A stretch of DNA of 64,000 nt from Planctomycetaceae bacterium (GTDB taxonomy: Bacteria; Planctomycetota; Phycisphaerae; Tepidisphaerales; Tepidisphaeraceae). The translations under genes were made by a program, and so were the position numbers. The DNA is taken from positions 1 through 64,000 of the forward strand of contig JAIYCY010000024.1 in the NCBI GenBank assembly GCA_027487775.1, given 5' to 3'. Numbering within the stretch: the first letter of the stretch is position 1; each line of letters begins with the position of its first letter. Under the pieces are notes generated by a model, which was not told the DNA's origin, ran no database searches, and worked only from the letters and a program-made list of their open reading frames with translations. Positions 14,539 through 23,700 of the stretch are shown here, piece by piece.

Positions 14539-15205
14539 GTTTCGTCTCCGACGAGAGCGGCGCCAGGCTGCGATCAGGCGATCGCATCGGAACCAGACGC
14601 TTGCGAAGTTCCGTCTCCACGGAACGTGTTTGCGAATCGCGTGCCGCGCCACGCGAATCTGTCGCGCCACGTGAATCTGTCGCGCCACGTGAATCTGTCG
14701 CGCCACGCGAATCTTCTGCCGACCCGTTCGTCGCATCGAGCGCGCTCACCGACGAGCGACGCGCGTCGCGCGCTCCCATTTGCAGGACACGCACGTTGTC
14801 AACGATCGGACGACCCGTCTTACGAAGCTCCGCGTCCGCCGGACTCAACGGGCGCGCCGCGTCGCGAACCGCGTGATCTCCGCTGTAGTAAGCACGCATC
14901 GCATTCAAGCGATTCACGCTTTCGAGCCGGTCTCCGTCGATATGACGAACAATCGAGTCGACCAATGGCCCCGCAATCGATGGGGCAACCTGCTTGGCGA
15001 TCTCGATGTCGTACATCTTCCCATACGCATCACCCGCATGCCCCCCGCCGAACAACTCGCTCTTAAACGGGCTGTTCCGCACCTGCTTCAGAAGCTCGCC
15101 CACAAAACTCTGACTCACCCATTGCTGCACCTTCGGCCGAAGCTCATCGTTCGCGACGGCGGGCTGTCGCGGGAGCAGATTGATGCTGGTGCTGGTCGGG
15201 TTCAT
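14513..15205 (-). CDS. flgJ: Rod-binding protein, FlgJ N-terminal type
   Basis: A 230-residue protein whose first ~110 residues match the rod-binding domain of FlgJ (SFVGELLKQVRNSPFKSELFGGG, AYGKMYDIEIAKQVA), the rod cap/scaffold. The peptidoglycan-hydrolase domain found in enterobacterial FlgJ is absent; instead the C-terminal half is hydrophilic and low in complexity, with four SRGATD-type hexapeptides at ~residues 164-187. Single-domain FlgJ proteins are common outside the gammaproteobacteria, where another enzyme opens the cell wall. It lies between flgI and flgN. Confidence 0.82.
   Translation of the reverse strand: MNPTSTSINLLPRQPAVANDELRPKVQQWVSQSFVGELLKQVRNSPFKSELFGGGHAGDAYGKMYDIEIAKQVAPSIAGPLVDSIVRHIDGDRLESVNRLNAMRAYYSGDHAVRDAARPLSPADAELRKTGRPIVDNVRVLQMGARDARRSSVSALDATNGSAEDSRGATDSRGATDSRGATDSRGAARDSQTRSVETELRKRLVPMRSPDRSLAPLSSETKHASLDRTA
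14645..14716. repeat. Tandem repeat, 4 x 18 bp, inside flgJ
   Basis: The unit CGCGCCACGTGAATCTGT (with C/T variation at one position) repeats four times without interruption. It is in frame with flgJ and encodes six residues per unit, so copy-number change would lengthen or shorten the tail without a frameshift. Confidence 0.85.
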
Positions 15206-15265
15206 CCGTGCTCGATTCGTCCCAAAAACGTTGTCAATCCTCGCCGATCAACTAAGCCGTGGCGA

Positions 15266-16309
15266 TTACTCAACGATCAGCTTGGCGTGCAGTTTCCCCG
15301 TCTCGTGAAGTTGCTTGATGATGTAGATCCGATCGGTGGCTGGCACTTTCAGTTGATCGAGTGCGGTCAGCAGATCACGCAGCTTCGCTCCGCCCTGATT
15401 CAGCGGATCCATCGCCACAAAATCACGCTGCTCGACCACCGGCGCTCGCGGAGTGGCGACCGGAGGAGGCGTGATCGTGCTGATGGTCAGACCCTTATGA
15501 CTGATGATGACAGGGCTGATCTCCACATCGCCGGAAATGATGAGCGTGCCGGTGCGCTCGTTCACGGTGATCCTTGCCTCGGTCATCACCCGGGGAAGCT
15601 GAAGATGCATCACGCGGGCGATGAACGCGTCCGGGCGTGCCAACTCGGCCTGCGGGATGCTGACGACGATGTTCTTCGGATCGATCGCGACCGCCAGGAT
15701 CGAACCATCTTCAAGATCGTTGATGACCTTGGCAATGAGGCTTGCCATCTGCCAGCTTGCCGAAGGATCGTCGAGAATCAGCGTGAATCGCCCGTTGCGA
15801 ACCGGATTGACCAAAAGGTCGACTTCCATCGTCGCCCCGCCTCGCACGGTCGCTACCGTCGGCGAACTCGAATCCTCCGTAATGAGCGGCCCCTCCGCGA
15901 GCGCGTAGATCCCACCGCCCGGAATCGGTCCGGTCATCGGGCTGACAAAGAGTCGACCACCCTTGAGGCTGGATGATTTGCCGATGCTCGTCACGTGAAG
16001 ATCGATCCGATCACCCTGCCTCGCGCCGGTGGCTGGAACGCGCGCCGTGATCGAGACAACCGCGACGTTCTTCGCATTCGAAAGCTCGCTCAGCGAAGCT
16101 GCATTGCTGAACCGCGAAAGCATCTCCGCCAGCGGCCTGATCGCAGGCATGTAGTCCCCGCCGTCGCCGGTTCCTTTGAGTCCGAAGACCAAACCAACGC
16201 CAGTCAGCACATTCTCACGCTGCCCGTCGAGTCGCGTAATGTCCGCAATCCGCACCGCATATGCAGGCGAGGAGAGCAGCAGGACGAGAATGATCGAAAT
16301 GATCCGCAT
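15266..16309 (-). CDS. flgI: Flagellar P-ring protein FlgI
   Basis: FlgI forms the periplasmic bushing around the rod. The 347-residue protein begins with a signal peptide (MRIISIILVLLLSSPAYA, cleavage after AYA) and continues VRIADITRLDGQRENVLTGVGLVFGLKGTGD, the family signature. Other conserved segments are KNVAVVSITARVPATGARQGDRIDLHVTSIG-like and the C-terminal LRDLLTALDQLKVPATDRI. I chose the ATG at 16309, directly at the signal peptide and preceded by AGGGACG, over one 21 codons upstream. It follows flgH by 78 bp. The presence of both P- and L-rings points to a Gram-negative type envelope with an outer membrane. Confidence 0.95.
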   Translation of the reverse strand: MRIISIILVLLLSSPAYAVRIADITRLDGQRENVLTGVGLVFGLKGTGDGGDYMPAIRPLAEMLSRFSNAASLSELSNAKNVAVVSITARVPATGARQGDRIDLHVTSIGKSSSLKGGRLFVSPMTGPIPGGGIYALAEGPLITEDSSSPTVATVRGGATMEVDLLVNPVRNGRFTLILDDPSASWQMASLIAKVINDLEDGSILAVAIDPKNIVVSIPQAELARPDAFIARVMHLQLPRVMTEARITVNERTGTLIISGDVEISPVIISHKGLTISTITPPPVATPRAPVVEQRDFVAMDPLNQGGAKLRDLLTALDQLKVPATDRIYIIKQLHETGKLHAKLIVE

Positions 16310-16387
16310 GAAACGTCCCTCAACCGAGGTCTGACCGAGCCCCAACGCAAACCAAAAGCGCAAGCGACTCAACTGATCAGTTCTTCG

Positions 16388-17218
16388 TCAGAAAGGGTTG
16401 AGTGCGTCCAATAATTTGCTGAACCATCCGCGACGCGTGGAATCACGGATCGGCCCCTTGTGAGATTTTTCAAGCCGCATGTCGTAGAGCTGCGTGCTCA
16501 GCACCGTGTTGTCCGCCATGATGTCGCTCGCGCGGGCGGTGCCGGAGAGAATGATTGTCTGTTCGTCGTCGTCCGTGCGAATCACCTTCCTCGCCTCGAG
16601 CACGATCGTGTCGTTCGGCAACACATCCAGCACGCGGGCCTGAATCCGGGCAGAGAAACTGTCCTTCCTGTCGGTCGCGCCTTCCCCGTTGAATTCACGC
16701 TCGCCCGTGATGTCAAAACGCGGACGGTACGTGCCGATCGCAGACTCCAACGCGAGATCCGCCAGATTCAATTGCACGAACTCATTGATGACCGCCTGCA
16801 GCGACGCATCCTTCTTCAGCTCCGTCGTACCGCTTGACTTAAACTCGCTCTGCTCACGCACGATCACCGTCACCAGATCGAACTTCTTCAGAATCCGCGG
16901 CTCGGGCGGTTTGACCGCAAAAAAACTGACCGCTTCAAACTCCGGGCTCGCACGCGCGATCGATCCAGGCCCGCCCGGAACGAGCGAGGGATCAGTCACC
17001 GCACCCATCTCCGTACGCAGCAGGCTCCCGCCATTCTGTGCGAACATCCGCGCAAGCTCGTCACGCGTCGGCGGCGCTGGGGCGGCGGGCTCACGCGATG
17101 TCGCCGGCGATGCAGGAGCTTCCCGCTGATTGTCGGCGGTCTGCGCAGGCGAACCGGTCGCAATCGCAACACTCCCGAGTGCAACCGATGTGGCGATGAT
17201 CCTGGTCGATGAGTTCAT
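16388..17218 (-). CDS. flgH: Flagellar L-ring protein FlgH
   Basis: FlgH forms the outer-membrane ring of the basal body. Family features in this 276-residue protein include KKFDLVTVIVREQSEFKSSG, FDITGEREFNGEGATDRKDSF, LPNDTIVLEARKVIRTDDDEQTIILSG and IMADNTVLSTQLYDMRLE. The N-terminus has a signal-peptide-like stretch (IIATSVALGSVAIATGSPAQTA) but no Cys, so it lacks the lipobox that anchors proteobacterial FlgH. A Pro/Ala-rich linker (~residues 30-55) follows. It lies between flgA and flgI. Confidence 0.92.
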   Translation of the reverse strand: MNSSTRIIATSVALGSVAIATGSPAQTADNQREAPASPATSREPAAPAPPTRDELARMFAQNGGSLLRTEMGAVTDPSLVPGGPGSIARASPEFEAVSFFAVKPPEPRILKKFDLVTVIVREQSEFKSSGTTELKKDASLQAVINEFVQLNLADLALESAIGTYRPRFDITGEREFNGEGATDRKDSFSARIQARVLDVLPNDTIVLEARKVIRTDDDEQTIILSGTARASDIMADNTVLSTQLYDMRLEKSHKGPIRDSTRRGWFSKLLDALNPF

Positions 17219-17369
17219 ATATGTCTCGAATCAGTTTCTGAGGTCAATGTCTAAGATGAATGTCTCGAACGCGTGTCCCGGATGAACGTTTCAAGGCATG
17301 CCTGCGATGCGATGAGGTCTCGCGCCGATGGACTGTCCGCCCACATCGAGCCGAGCAACACGACATCGT
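17219..17369 (-). other. flgA-flgH spacer
   Basis: A 151-bp gap with repeats of ATGTCTCGAA/ATGAATGTCTCGAA near 17220-17275 (three loosely related copies of 'aatgTCTcgAA'). No gene or promoter consensus was recognised. Confidence 0.35.
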
Positions 17370-18545
17370 TCACGATCCGCCGCTGACATCGCCCTGCTGC
17401 GGGCCGGTGACGATGACATCGAACATCTGTTTGGTCTGTTCGTTTCGAGCCTTGATCACTTGTCCGAAGCTTCCGCTTTCGAGGCTTGTCGCGACGCTGG
17501 TGATCTCGACTGTGCCGACACGAAGCCGGATCGTGATGATCTGGTTGGGCTTGATGAGCGTCACAGGACGAACGGCACGTGCATCAAAGACGGTTCCCGG
17601 CCGAAGGTCGCGGGCCGCCTGTTGACCGACGATCGCCTCGTAGCCGAGCAATGGCGAATCGCTCAGCCGATCGACCAGAATCCGCTGCACTTCCACGTCG
17701 CTCTCGGTGATCGTCTGCCCCGCTGCGAGCGGAAGTTTTGCGATCACCTGATCCTGCCACGCGCGGGCGAGCGCGCTGATGCTCACCCGCCGAGTCGTCG
17801 GGCCGGCCTGCGCGACCACGATCCACGACACCTGCCCCAGATTGCCCTGCCTTTGTGGCTCGATCGCAAACTTCACCAGCGGCTCAGTCAGGGCAAGCGT
17901 CTTCAAATCCTGCTCGCGAAACGTCAATTCAAGACGCGCCGGATCAAGGCCGATTCGCATCGCAAGATCCTGAACCAAAATCGTTCGCAGATCTCGCGCG
18001 TCCAACGGCGCATCCGTCGGAATCGATTGATCAGACCTCGAACGGGCTTCGAGCTGCACAACAATTCCATCAATCAACGCCGCCTGCGCTGTGTCGTCGA
18101 CCGGCGGGGCGGTCTCGCCGTCAAACCACTCGAGAAGCGCCTGCTTCTCGTCATACACAACATCGCTTCGACTCACCGTGCAGCTTCGTGCCCCGGCAAA
18201 TTGCACATGCGCGAGATTCACTCCAGCATCATGCATCAGCGAGCGAAGCTGATCGATCGAGATCGTCCCGTGCGTCGATTCATCCAGACGAACAACGACC
18301 AAATCGGCCAGCGGTGCAAAGAATTCGGCGTCGGCGTCGCTCCAACGCGCGATCTGCCGCAGCGTGACCGCCGCGCCGGGCGACTGAGCCTCGCCCAACA
18401 ACTCGATCCCCGCAGGACGGTGCGTCATGTCGGTCGGCTGATACCGATCGAGACTTCGCGAAACGACGTCCTGAATCTTGCCCTGATCCTCGGCAAGCGC
18501 AGCCGTCGCAACCAAAAACGGAACCATGATGAATGCAAATCGCAT
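17370..18545 (-). CDS. flgA: Flagellar P-ring assembly chaperone FlgA
   Basis: FlgA is the periplasmic chaperone for P-ring formation. The protein is 391 residues, with an N-terminal signal peptide (MRFAFIMVPFLVATAALA). The last ~140 residues carry the SAF/FlgA_like fold: AKLPLAAGQTITESDVEVQRI, LGYEAIVGQQAARDLRPGTVFDARAVRPVTLIKPNQIITIRL (given here as separate motifs along the domain) and IKARNEQTKQMFDVIVTGP. It is longer than E. coli FlgA (~220) because of an extended N-terminal region with no recognised motif. It follows flgG by 23 bp. Confidence 0.9.
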   Translation of the reverse strand: MRFAFIMVPFLVATAALAEDQGKIQDVVSRSLDRYQPTDMTHRPAGIELLGEAQSPGAAVTLRQIARWSDADAEFFAPLADLVVVRLDESTHGTISIDQLRSLMHDAGVNLAHVQFAGARSCTVSRSDVVYDEKQALLEWFDGETAPPVDDTAQAALIDGIVVQLEARSRSDQSIPTDAPLDARDLRTILVQDLAMRIGLDPARLELTFREQDLKTLALTEPLVKFAIEPQRQGNLGQVSWIVVAQAGPTTRRVSISALARAWQDQVIAKLPLAAGQTITESDVEVQRILVDRLSDSPLLGYEAIVGQQAARDLRPGTVFDARAVRPVTLIKPNQIITIRLRVGTVEITSVATSLESGSFGQVIKARNEQTKQMFDVIVTGPQQGDVSGGS

Positions 18546-18568
18546 GTGAGCCTCGGATCATTCGTTCA

Positions 18569-19378
18569 TTAGAAGCGACGCAGGTTGGAGATCGTCTGCA
18601 ACGCCTGATCGGCGGTCTGAATGGACTGACTGTTGAGCTCGAAGGCTCGCTGGGTCTTGATCAACGTGATCAACTCCTTCACAGGATCGACATTCGATGC
18701 CTCCAAAAATCCCTGCCGGATCTCCCCAGCACCGTCCTCCGTCGGATTCAATTCGTTCGGCGGGCCTGAGGCATCGGTCTCCAGATAAATGCTCGATCCC
18801 AGATTGCGCAGCCCCTGCGGATTCGGAAATCGAGTCACCTGAACTCGACCCACGTTGGCGGCCTCGGTTTGACCGGGCAGCTTCGCGCTCACCGTCCCGT
18901 CTGGTGCGATCGAAATCTTCTCCGCGTTGGTCGGAATGTTCACCGGAGGTTCCAGCCGGAATCCGTCACGCGAACCAATCACCAACTCGCCGTCCTGGTT
19001 GAGAAACATCTGACCGTTACGCGTATAGCCCGCGCCGTTGCCAATGCTCGCCGGAAGCTGCACACGGAAGAATCCCGATCCGTTGATCGACATGTCCAGC
19101 TCACCGCCTGTGTTTTCGGGTGAGCCCTGCTCCAAATCGATCGCGGTGTTGCTGATCGTCACGCCCAGACCGATCTGAATCCCCGCCGGGCTGATGTCGT
19201 CATTCGAGTTCCGCGCACCTGGCTGCCTTAGATTGATGTACATCAAATCTTCAAAGTTCGATCGCGATCGCTTGAACGCCGTCGTCTCAGAGTTGGCGAG
19301 GTTGTTCGCCACAACGTCGATTCGTGTTGAAAGCGCGCGAAGCCCAGTGGCGGCGGAGTTGAGTGCTGCTATGGCCAT
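18569..19378 (-). CDS. flgG: Flagellar distal rod protein FlgG
   Basis: FlgG forms the distal rod. The 269-residue product has the exact family length. Signatures: N-terminal ALNSAATGLRALSTRIDVVANNLAN, SETTAFKRSRSNFEDLMY, the central GSGFFRVQLP and YTRNGQMFLNQDGELVI, and C-terminal FLEASNVDPVKELITLIKTQ with RAFELNSQSIQTADQALQTI. It is transcribed after flgF, the usual order, with 105 bp between. Confidence 0.96.
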   Translation of the reverse strand: MAIAALNSAATGLRALSTRIDVVANNLANSETTAFKRSRSNFEDLMYINLRQPGARNSNDDISPAGIQIGLGVTISNTAIDLEQGSPENTGGELDMSINGSGFFRVQLPASIGNGAGYTRNGQMFLNQDGELVIGSRDGFRLEPPVNIPTNAEKISIAPDGTVSAKLPGQTEAANVGRVQVTRFPNPQGLRNLGSSIYLETDASGPPNELNPTEDGAGEIRQGFLEASNVDPVKELITLIKTQRAFELNSQSIQTADQALQTISNLRRF

Positions 19379-19483
19379 AAAAGATCGTGGTTAGGTGTCA
19401 GACGTTGCTTCCGGGCGTCTCGTTGTTCGTCTTCCATCATTCATCTACATCATCTGCTTCAACATCATCTGGTTCATCAGGGA

Positions 19484-20251
19484 TTAGCCGATCTTGCCGA
19501 CTTCATTGACCAACCGCGCCAGCGACTGATCCTGCTGACGCAGCATGTTGGCGTTGGCCTCCAATTGCCGCGCGCTGGCCATCATCCGCGTCAACTCCGT
19601 CGTCGGATCAACGTTCGACCGCTCCAGCGATGAAACCAAGAGCTTCGGGTCGACCTGCCGCAGCGTCGAAGGATCCAGCGAACGAATCAACGTCCCGCCC
19701 ACCGGACGAAGCTGCCTCGGATCCCCCGCCTCATACACCGCGATCCGCGTGAGCGGCTGACCTCGAACACTCACCAATCCGTCCTGACCGATCGTCACCA
19801 CATCCGGATCCGTCGCCTCTCCCACGTTGATCGGATTGCCCTCAAAATCCAACAACTGCGACGCCGTGTTGTTCGCCAACACCAAATTGCCCGCCTCGTC
19901 CAACATCAACGCGCCATTACGCGTCAAATGCATCCCCTGCTCATTCTCCACCGCCAAAAAACCCGACCCCTCCACCGTCACGTCCAGCGGATTGTTCGTC
20001 GACTCAATCGCCCCAGGCGAAAAATCAAACGTCGAGGGCATCACCAATTGCCCCCCGCCAATCAAATCAAACCGCGGATCGCCTCCCGTACGCGGCGGAT
20101 CCTCTCGAGCCTCGGGCGGACGCTCCAGGTAACTGACAATCTGCCTCCGAAAACCATTCGTCTCGCTGTTCGCCAAGTTGTTCGCTATCGCATCCTGCGC
20201 ATGAAGCGTGCTCACGATGCCCGTCGCACTGAGGTACATGCCGTAAATCAT
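19484..20251 (-). CDS. flgF: Flagellar proximal rod protein FlgF
   Basis: A 255-residue rod protein with the shared N-terminal helix (MYLSATGIVSTLHAQDAIANNLANSETNGF split over residues 5-34), GSGFLAVENEQGMHLTRNGA in the centre, and the C-terminal SNVDPTTELTRMMASARQLE. It is shorter and more divergent than FlgG and lies upstream of it, so FlgF is the best call; another rod protein of the same family is possible. Its ATG overlaps the stop codon of the 119-residue gene (ATGA), so the two are coupled. Confidence 0.87.
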   Translation of the reverse strand: MIYGMYLSATGIVSTLHAQDAIANNLANSETNGFRRQIVSYLERPPEAREDPPRTGGDPRFDLIGGGQLVMPSTFDFSPGAIESTNNPLDVTVEGSGFLAVENEQGMHLTRNGALMLDEAGNLVLANNTASQLLDFEGNPINVGEATDPDVVTIGQDGLVSVRGQPLTRIAVYEAGDPRQLRPVGGTLIRSLDPSTLRQVDPKLLVSSLERSNVDPTTELTRMMASARQLEANANMLRQQDQSLARLVNEVGKIG

Positions 20252-20607
20252 GCTGCCTCCTTGCCGATCGATACCACCACCGATATCGACTCCTCACTAA
20301 ACACAACCGAATCTCCACCTCGACCCGCCAACGTATCGCCCGCCATGAACTGATCCTGACGAATCAATGCTTCGCCCGGAACCGGCATCACACCGTCACG
20401 ATCAAGCGACGCCTCGTCCTTTCGAAGCATCAAACCGTCATGCGCAGCAAACCCGTTCCCGCGAATCGCGCGGTACTGCTCCGACAATGCATGCAACTCG
20501 GCAAGATCCGCCGGGCGATCATGCAATTCCTGCCGCACATGCTCGGCCGCCAGCAACCTCGCGACCGTCACCATTCGCTCTCCGAGCGATAGACGCTGCA
20601 AATCCAT
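20248..20607 (-). CDS. Unknown 119-residue protein, first gene of the flagellar operon
   Basis: I do not recognise this 119-residue soluble protein. The N-terminal ~60 residues look helical (LSLGERMVTVARLLAAEHVR, ADLAELHALSEQYRAIR), followed by a charged middle and a strand-like C-terminus (VVFSEESISVVVSIGKEAA). It has no signal peptide or membrane segment. GAGGAG precedes its ATG, a sigma-54 promoter lies 31-46 bp upstream, and its stop codon overlaps flgF by ATGA. Position implies a role in rod assembly, export or regulation, perhaps as a chaperone, but this is inferred from context alone. Confidence 0.7.
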   Translation of the reverse strand: MDLQRLSLGERMVTVARLLAAEHVRQELHDRPADLAELHALSEQYRAIRGNGFAAHDGLMLRKDEASLDRDGVMPVPGEALIRQDQFMAGDTLAGRGGDSVVFSEESISVVVSIGKEAA

Positions 20608-20637
20608 TCGCAGAACTCCTCGTTATGCCCCACCCCA

Positions 20638-20653
20638 TGCGAGAAGCGTGCCA
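20638..20653 (-). promoter_or_regulatory. Sigma-54 promoter of the flagellar operon
   Basis: On the minus strand TGGCACGCTTCTCGCA matches the sigma-54 consensus TGGCACG-N4-TTGCW with one difference (TCGC for TTGC) and correct GG/GC spacing. Transcription would start near 20627, leaving a leader of about 20 bases with GAGGAG before the ATG at 20607. Sigma-54 control of middle flagellar genes is well known in other bacteria. Confidence 0.72.
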
Positions 20654-20663
20654 CAAAACTCAA

Positions 20664-20703
20664 TCGCCTCGCACCCTGTGATTTCTCACACGATGCGAGG
20701 CGA
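20664..20703 (-). terminator. Long inverted repeat between the giant surface gene and the flagellar operon
   Basis: Outer arms TCGCCTCGCA and TGCGAGGCGA are perfect, and inside lies a second pair TGTGA-TTTC-TCACA. The structure begins 44 bp after the stop codon of the giant gene and is followed on the minus strand by TTGAGTTTTG, so it may terminate that transcript. It also ends 11 bp upstream of the sigma-54 site, so it could instead be an activator binding site. Confidence 0.6.
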
Positions 20704-20746
20704 TCGAATGAACCAAACGATCAATCTGCAGCCCGCGATCAACAAC

Positions 20747-23700
20747 TCATGCAACGACCGACTCGTCGCGACGATCAAGGCCGAAACCAACTGAACCAAT
20801 GGTACGGCCAGCCCCGATCACCGAACCCGCCGCAAAGGCCGATCGTGAACCCGCTGCGACTTCGCCGCGCGTCGTGAGCACCGATCGCTCCGGCAACCCC
20901 ATCGTGCGTGTCGACCCGCCGGCACTGGCAACCGTCCCCATCGCCCGAGCAAAGTCCGCCGAGAGGTTTCCGCCATAGTTGCGGGCAAGGATGACCAGAT
21001 CGCTGAATCCGACGAGTCCGTCAGATGAGTAATCAAAATTGCCTTGCGAATACGTCCTGCCCGTTTGGTTGTAGTTGCGTGCCAGCGTCACGAGATCATT
21101 GAAATCGACATCGCGATCGCGATCGGCGTCGCCGGGTAGGATGTGGAAATCGAGGGTGAGAGGATTGGTGAGCGGGACGCCCGCGGCGTTGGCGATGTCG
21201 TCGGCGGTAATCGATAGACGATAGTTGCCTGTGGGTAGCAGGTTGGTCAGGGTGTAGGTGGCGGTGTTTGTGTTGGCGTCGTAGGTCAGCGCGCCGATGT
21301 CGGGGTTGATGACGGTGTTGGTCGTGAGATTGGTCAGCACAAGATCACGCCGACTGACGAAGGCACTGATGTCGATGTTGAAAGTGAGCACGATGGCTTC
21401 GCGTGTCTCGAACTGGAATGCACTTGAGAGAATTTGAGGCGGCGCGGGAGGCGTTCCTGTGCCGACCTCGGCGTAATACTGCGTGGCGCTCTTTCCCGCG
21501 AGCAGGATGTTGCCCGAAGGCGTGGTCGCGCCGAAAAAGTCGTCGAAGCTGTCGACGATGGAGTTGGCAGTGACGATGTTAAAGCGCGTTCCGGTGGCGG
21601 GGTCGTAGCCGCCGATGAGGTCGGGATCGAACTGGCTGTCGCCGCCGTCGGGGCTGGTGAGGCGTAGCTGTCCACCGACGACGAGCCGGCCGTATTCGGC
21701 GTCGGTCGGGCCGGCGATCTCGGAGCGGACGGTGGCGTTGCCCGTGCCCGCGAAGACGAGGTTGTTGCCGGCCGCCACTGTCATGACCGATCCTGGCGAA
21801 AGCTCGATCTGCCCGCGGTTGTACATCGTGTTGGCCTGTGCCGCGAAGGGGTCGAAGAACAGGTCCACGCCGTCACGAAGATCCAACTTGCCGTCGTTGA
21901 ACTGCAGGTTGACCAGTCCGCTTACCGATGAGCCCGTGCGGAAGATCATCTCCGCGCCGTTCGTGTTGATGGTGCTGAGGCCGAGCGAACCGGTTTGAAC
22001 GTCGTAGATGCCGGTGGTGCGGGTGTAGGTGCCGTCGGCGAACCCGCCGTTGATGGCGAGTGTGCCGCCGTTGATGTCGACGAGGCCGCGGTTGTCGAAG
22101 CGGACGCCGATGCTGGCGGTGCCCGTCGAATCGCGCAGAACCGTGCCCTTGTTGAGCAGCGTGCCGCTGGTCGCGCCCGGGCCGTACTCGACGTCGGACC
22201 CGCCGGCGCCGGTGTTGAAGTGGAGCGTGCCACCGATCTCAACCGTGACGACAGAGTTGAAGACGTTCAGGTCGCCACCGCTGGACATCTGGAAGGTCCC
22301 CAGGATGTCGAACGGGCGCGCGAAGACAGGATTGTTGCCCGTGAGTTCCGCGGTCTGCCCTGCGGGAACGTTGAGCCTTCCGCCGCCGGTCGCGGAGAAG
22401 GTGCCGCCGAAGACGTCCGTCCCGTTGCCCAGCGAAAGGTTCCCCGGGCCTTCGATGGTCGACCCGCCGAATCTGCCGTTGAGAATCGTCGTGTCGACGT
22501 TGAAGGTCGCGGTCCCGCCGTTGAAGACGGGGAACCCGCCCGCAGTGCCGAGGCCCGTCAGCGTGTTGGGGCTCTGGAACGTGTGCGTGCCGGCGTTGAA
22601 TCGAATCTCGCCGGTGCCGGTGGTGATCGAGCCGGGGTTGTAAACGCTGCCAGTGCCGTTGAAGACAAGGATGCCCGGGCCGACGTTGATCAGACCGTTG
22701 TGCTGGATCGGCACGTTGATCGACAGCGCGGCGTTCGCCGCCCCGACGTTCTTCAGAATCGTGCCGTTGTTAATGAACAGATTCGTCCCGCCGTTATCGA
22801 AGATGCGGTCGTCGGCCGTGCCGTTGACCGATTGGAAGACGCCTTCGTTGAGGAACGTCGCACCGTTCATGAAGATGTCGGGGCTGTTACTGCCCATCGT
22901 GACGGTGCCCTGGTTCTGGAACGTGCGCCCGCCGCCGATGTTCCATGTGTTGTTGACGTTGGTGATCGTGCCACCGGGCGCGAGGCGCGTCGTGCCGGCG
23001 CCGTCCATCTGCATATTCGCGCTCGCGTTGGCGATGTTGCCGGTGACCACAAGCAGCCCGCTGCCGCCCTGAACGCCCGAGAGCGAGAGGTTGCCGATCG
23101 TCACGCCGGGCGATGGCGTATCCACATTCAGCCTGCCGCTAACACTGACATCGCCGGTGATGGTCGCTGACGATGCGAACGTAGTCGTCGCGCCGCCGTT
23201 CACGGTGAGCGTGCCGGCGATGGTCACGGGCTGATTGAACGTGACGACGCCCGCCATCACCCGGTTGCCCGGGAGCGTGCGCGGGATGTTGAGCGTGACC
23301 GTTCCGCCGACAAAGAGCAGGTCGCCGGTGGTGTTGAAGGTCGCGGGGTTGAGCGTGCTGGTCCCGCCGGCGAGGAAACCGACCGTCCCCGCGCCGCTGA
23401 TCACGCTGCCCGGGTTCGTGACCACCGTCGTCACATTCAGCGTCGCGCCCGTCGACACCGCCGCCGTGCCGTTGTTCGTCAGTGCCGTCAGCGCCGAATC
23501 GAACGTGAGCGTTCCGCCGGTGATGTTGATGGCATCGTTGTTGGTCGTCGGCACGCGGATGATCGACGCCGTCGTTCCCGACCGCGTGATCGTGCCGTTG
23601 TTGATCAGCGCGTTGGTTCCCGATGCGACGACGAAATCCGCGCCCGAGCCGGTCAGGTTCAGTGTGCCGTCGTTGGTGAAGGTCACGCCGGCGAAGTTAA

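Noticed and set aside
14539..14736. N-terminal extension of FlgN through the 18-bp repeat
   Set aside because: It is a frame-shifted reading of the flgJ repeat (VARQIH units) and the FlgN-like helices begin at 14538.
21995..23170. 391-codon open frame on the plus strand inside the giant surface gene
   Set aside because: It mirrors the repetitive Asn/Gly/Thr coding of the opposite strand and gives a low-complexity Val/Arg/Glu protein without motifs.
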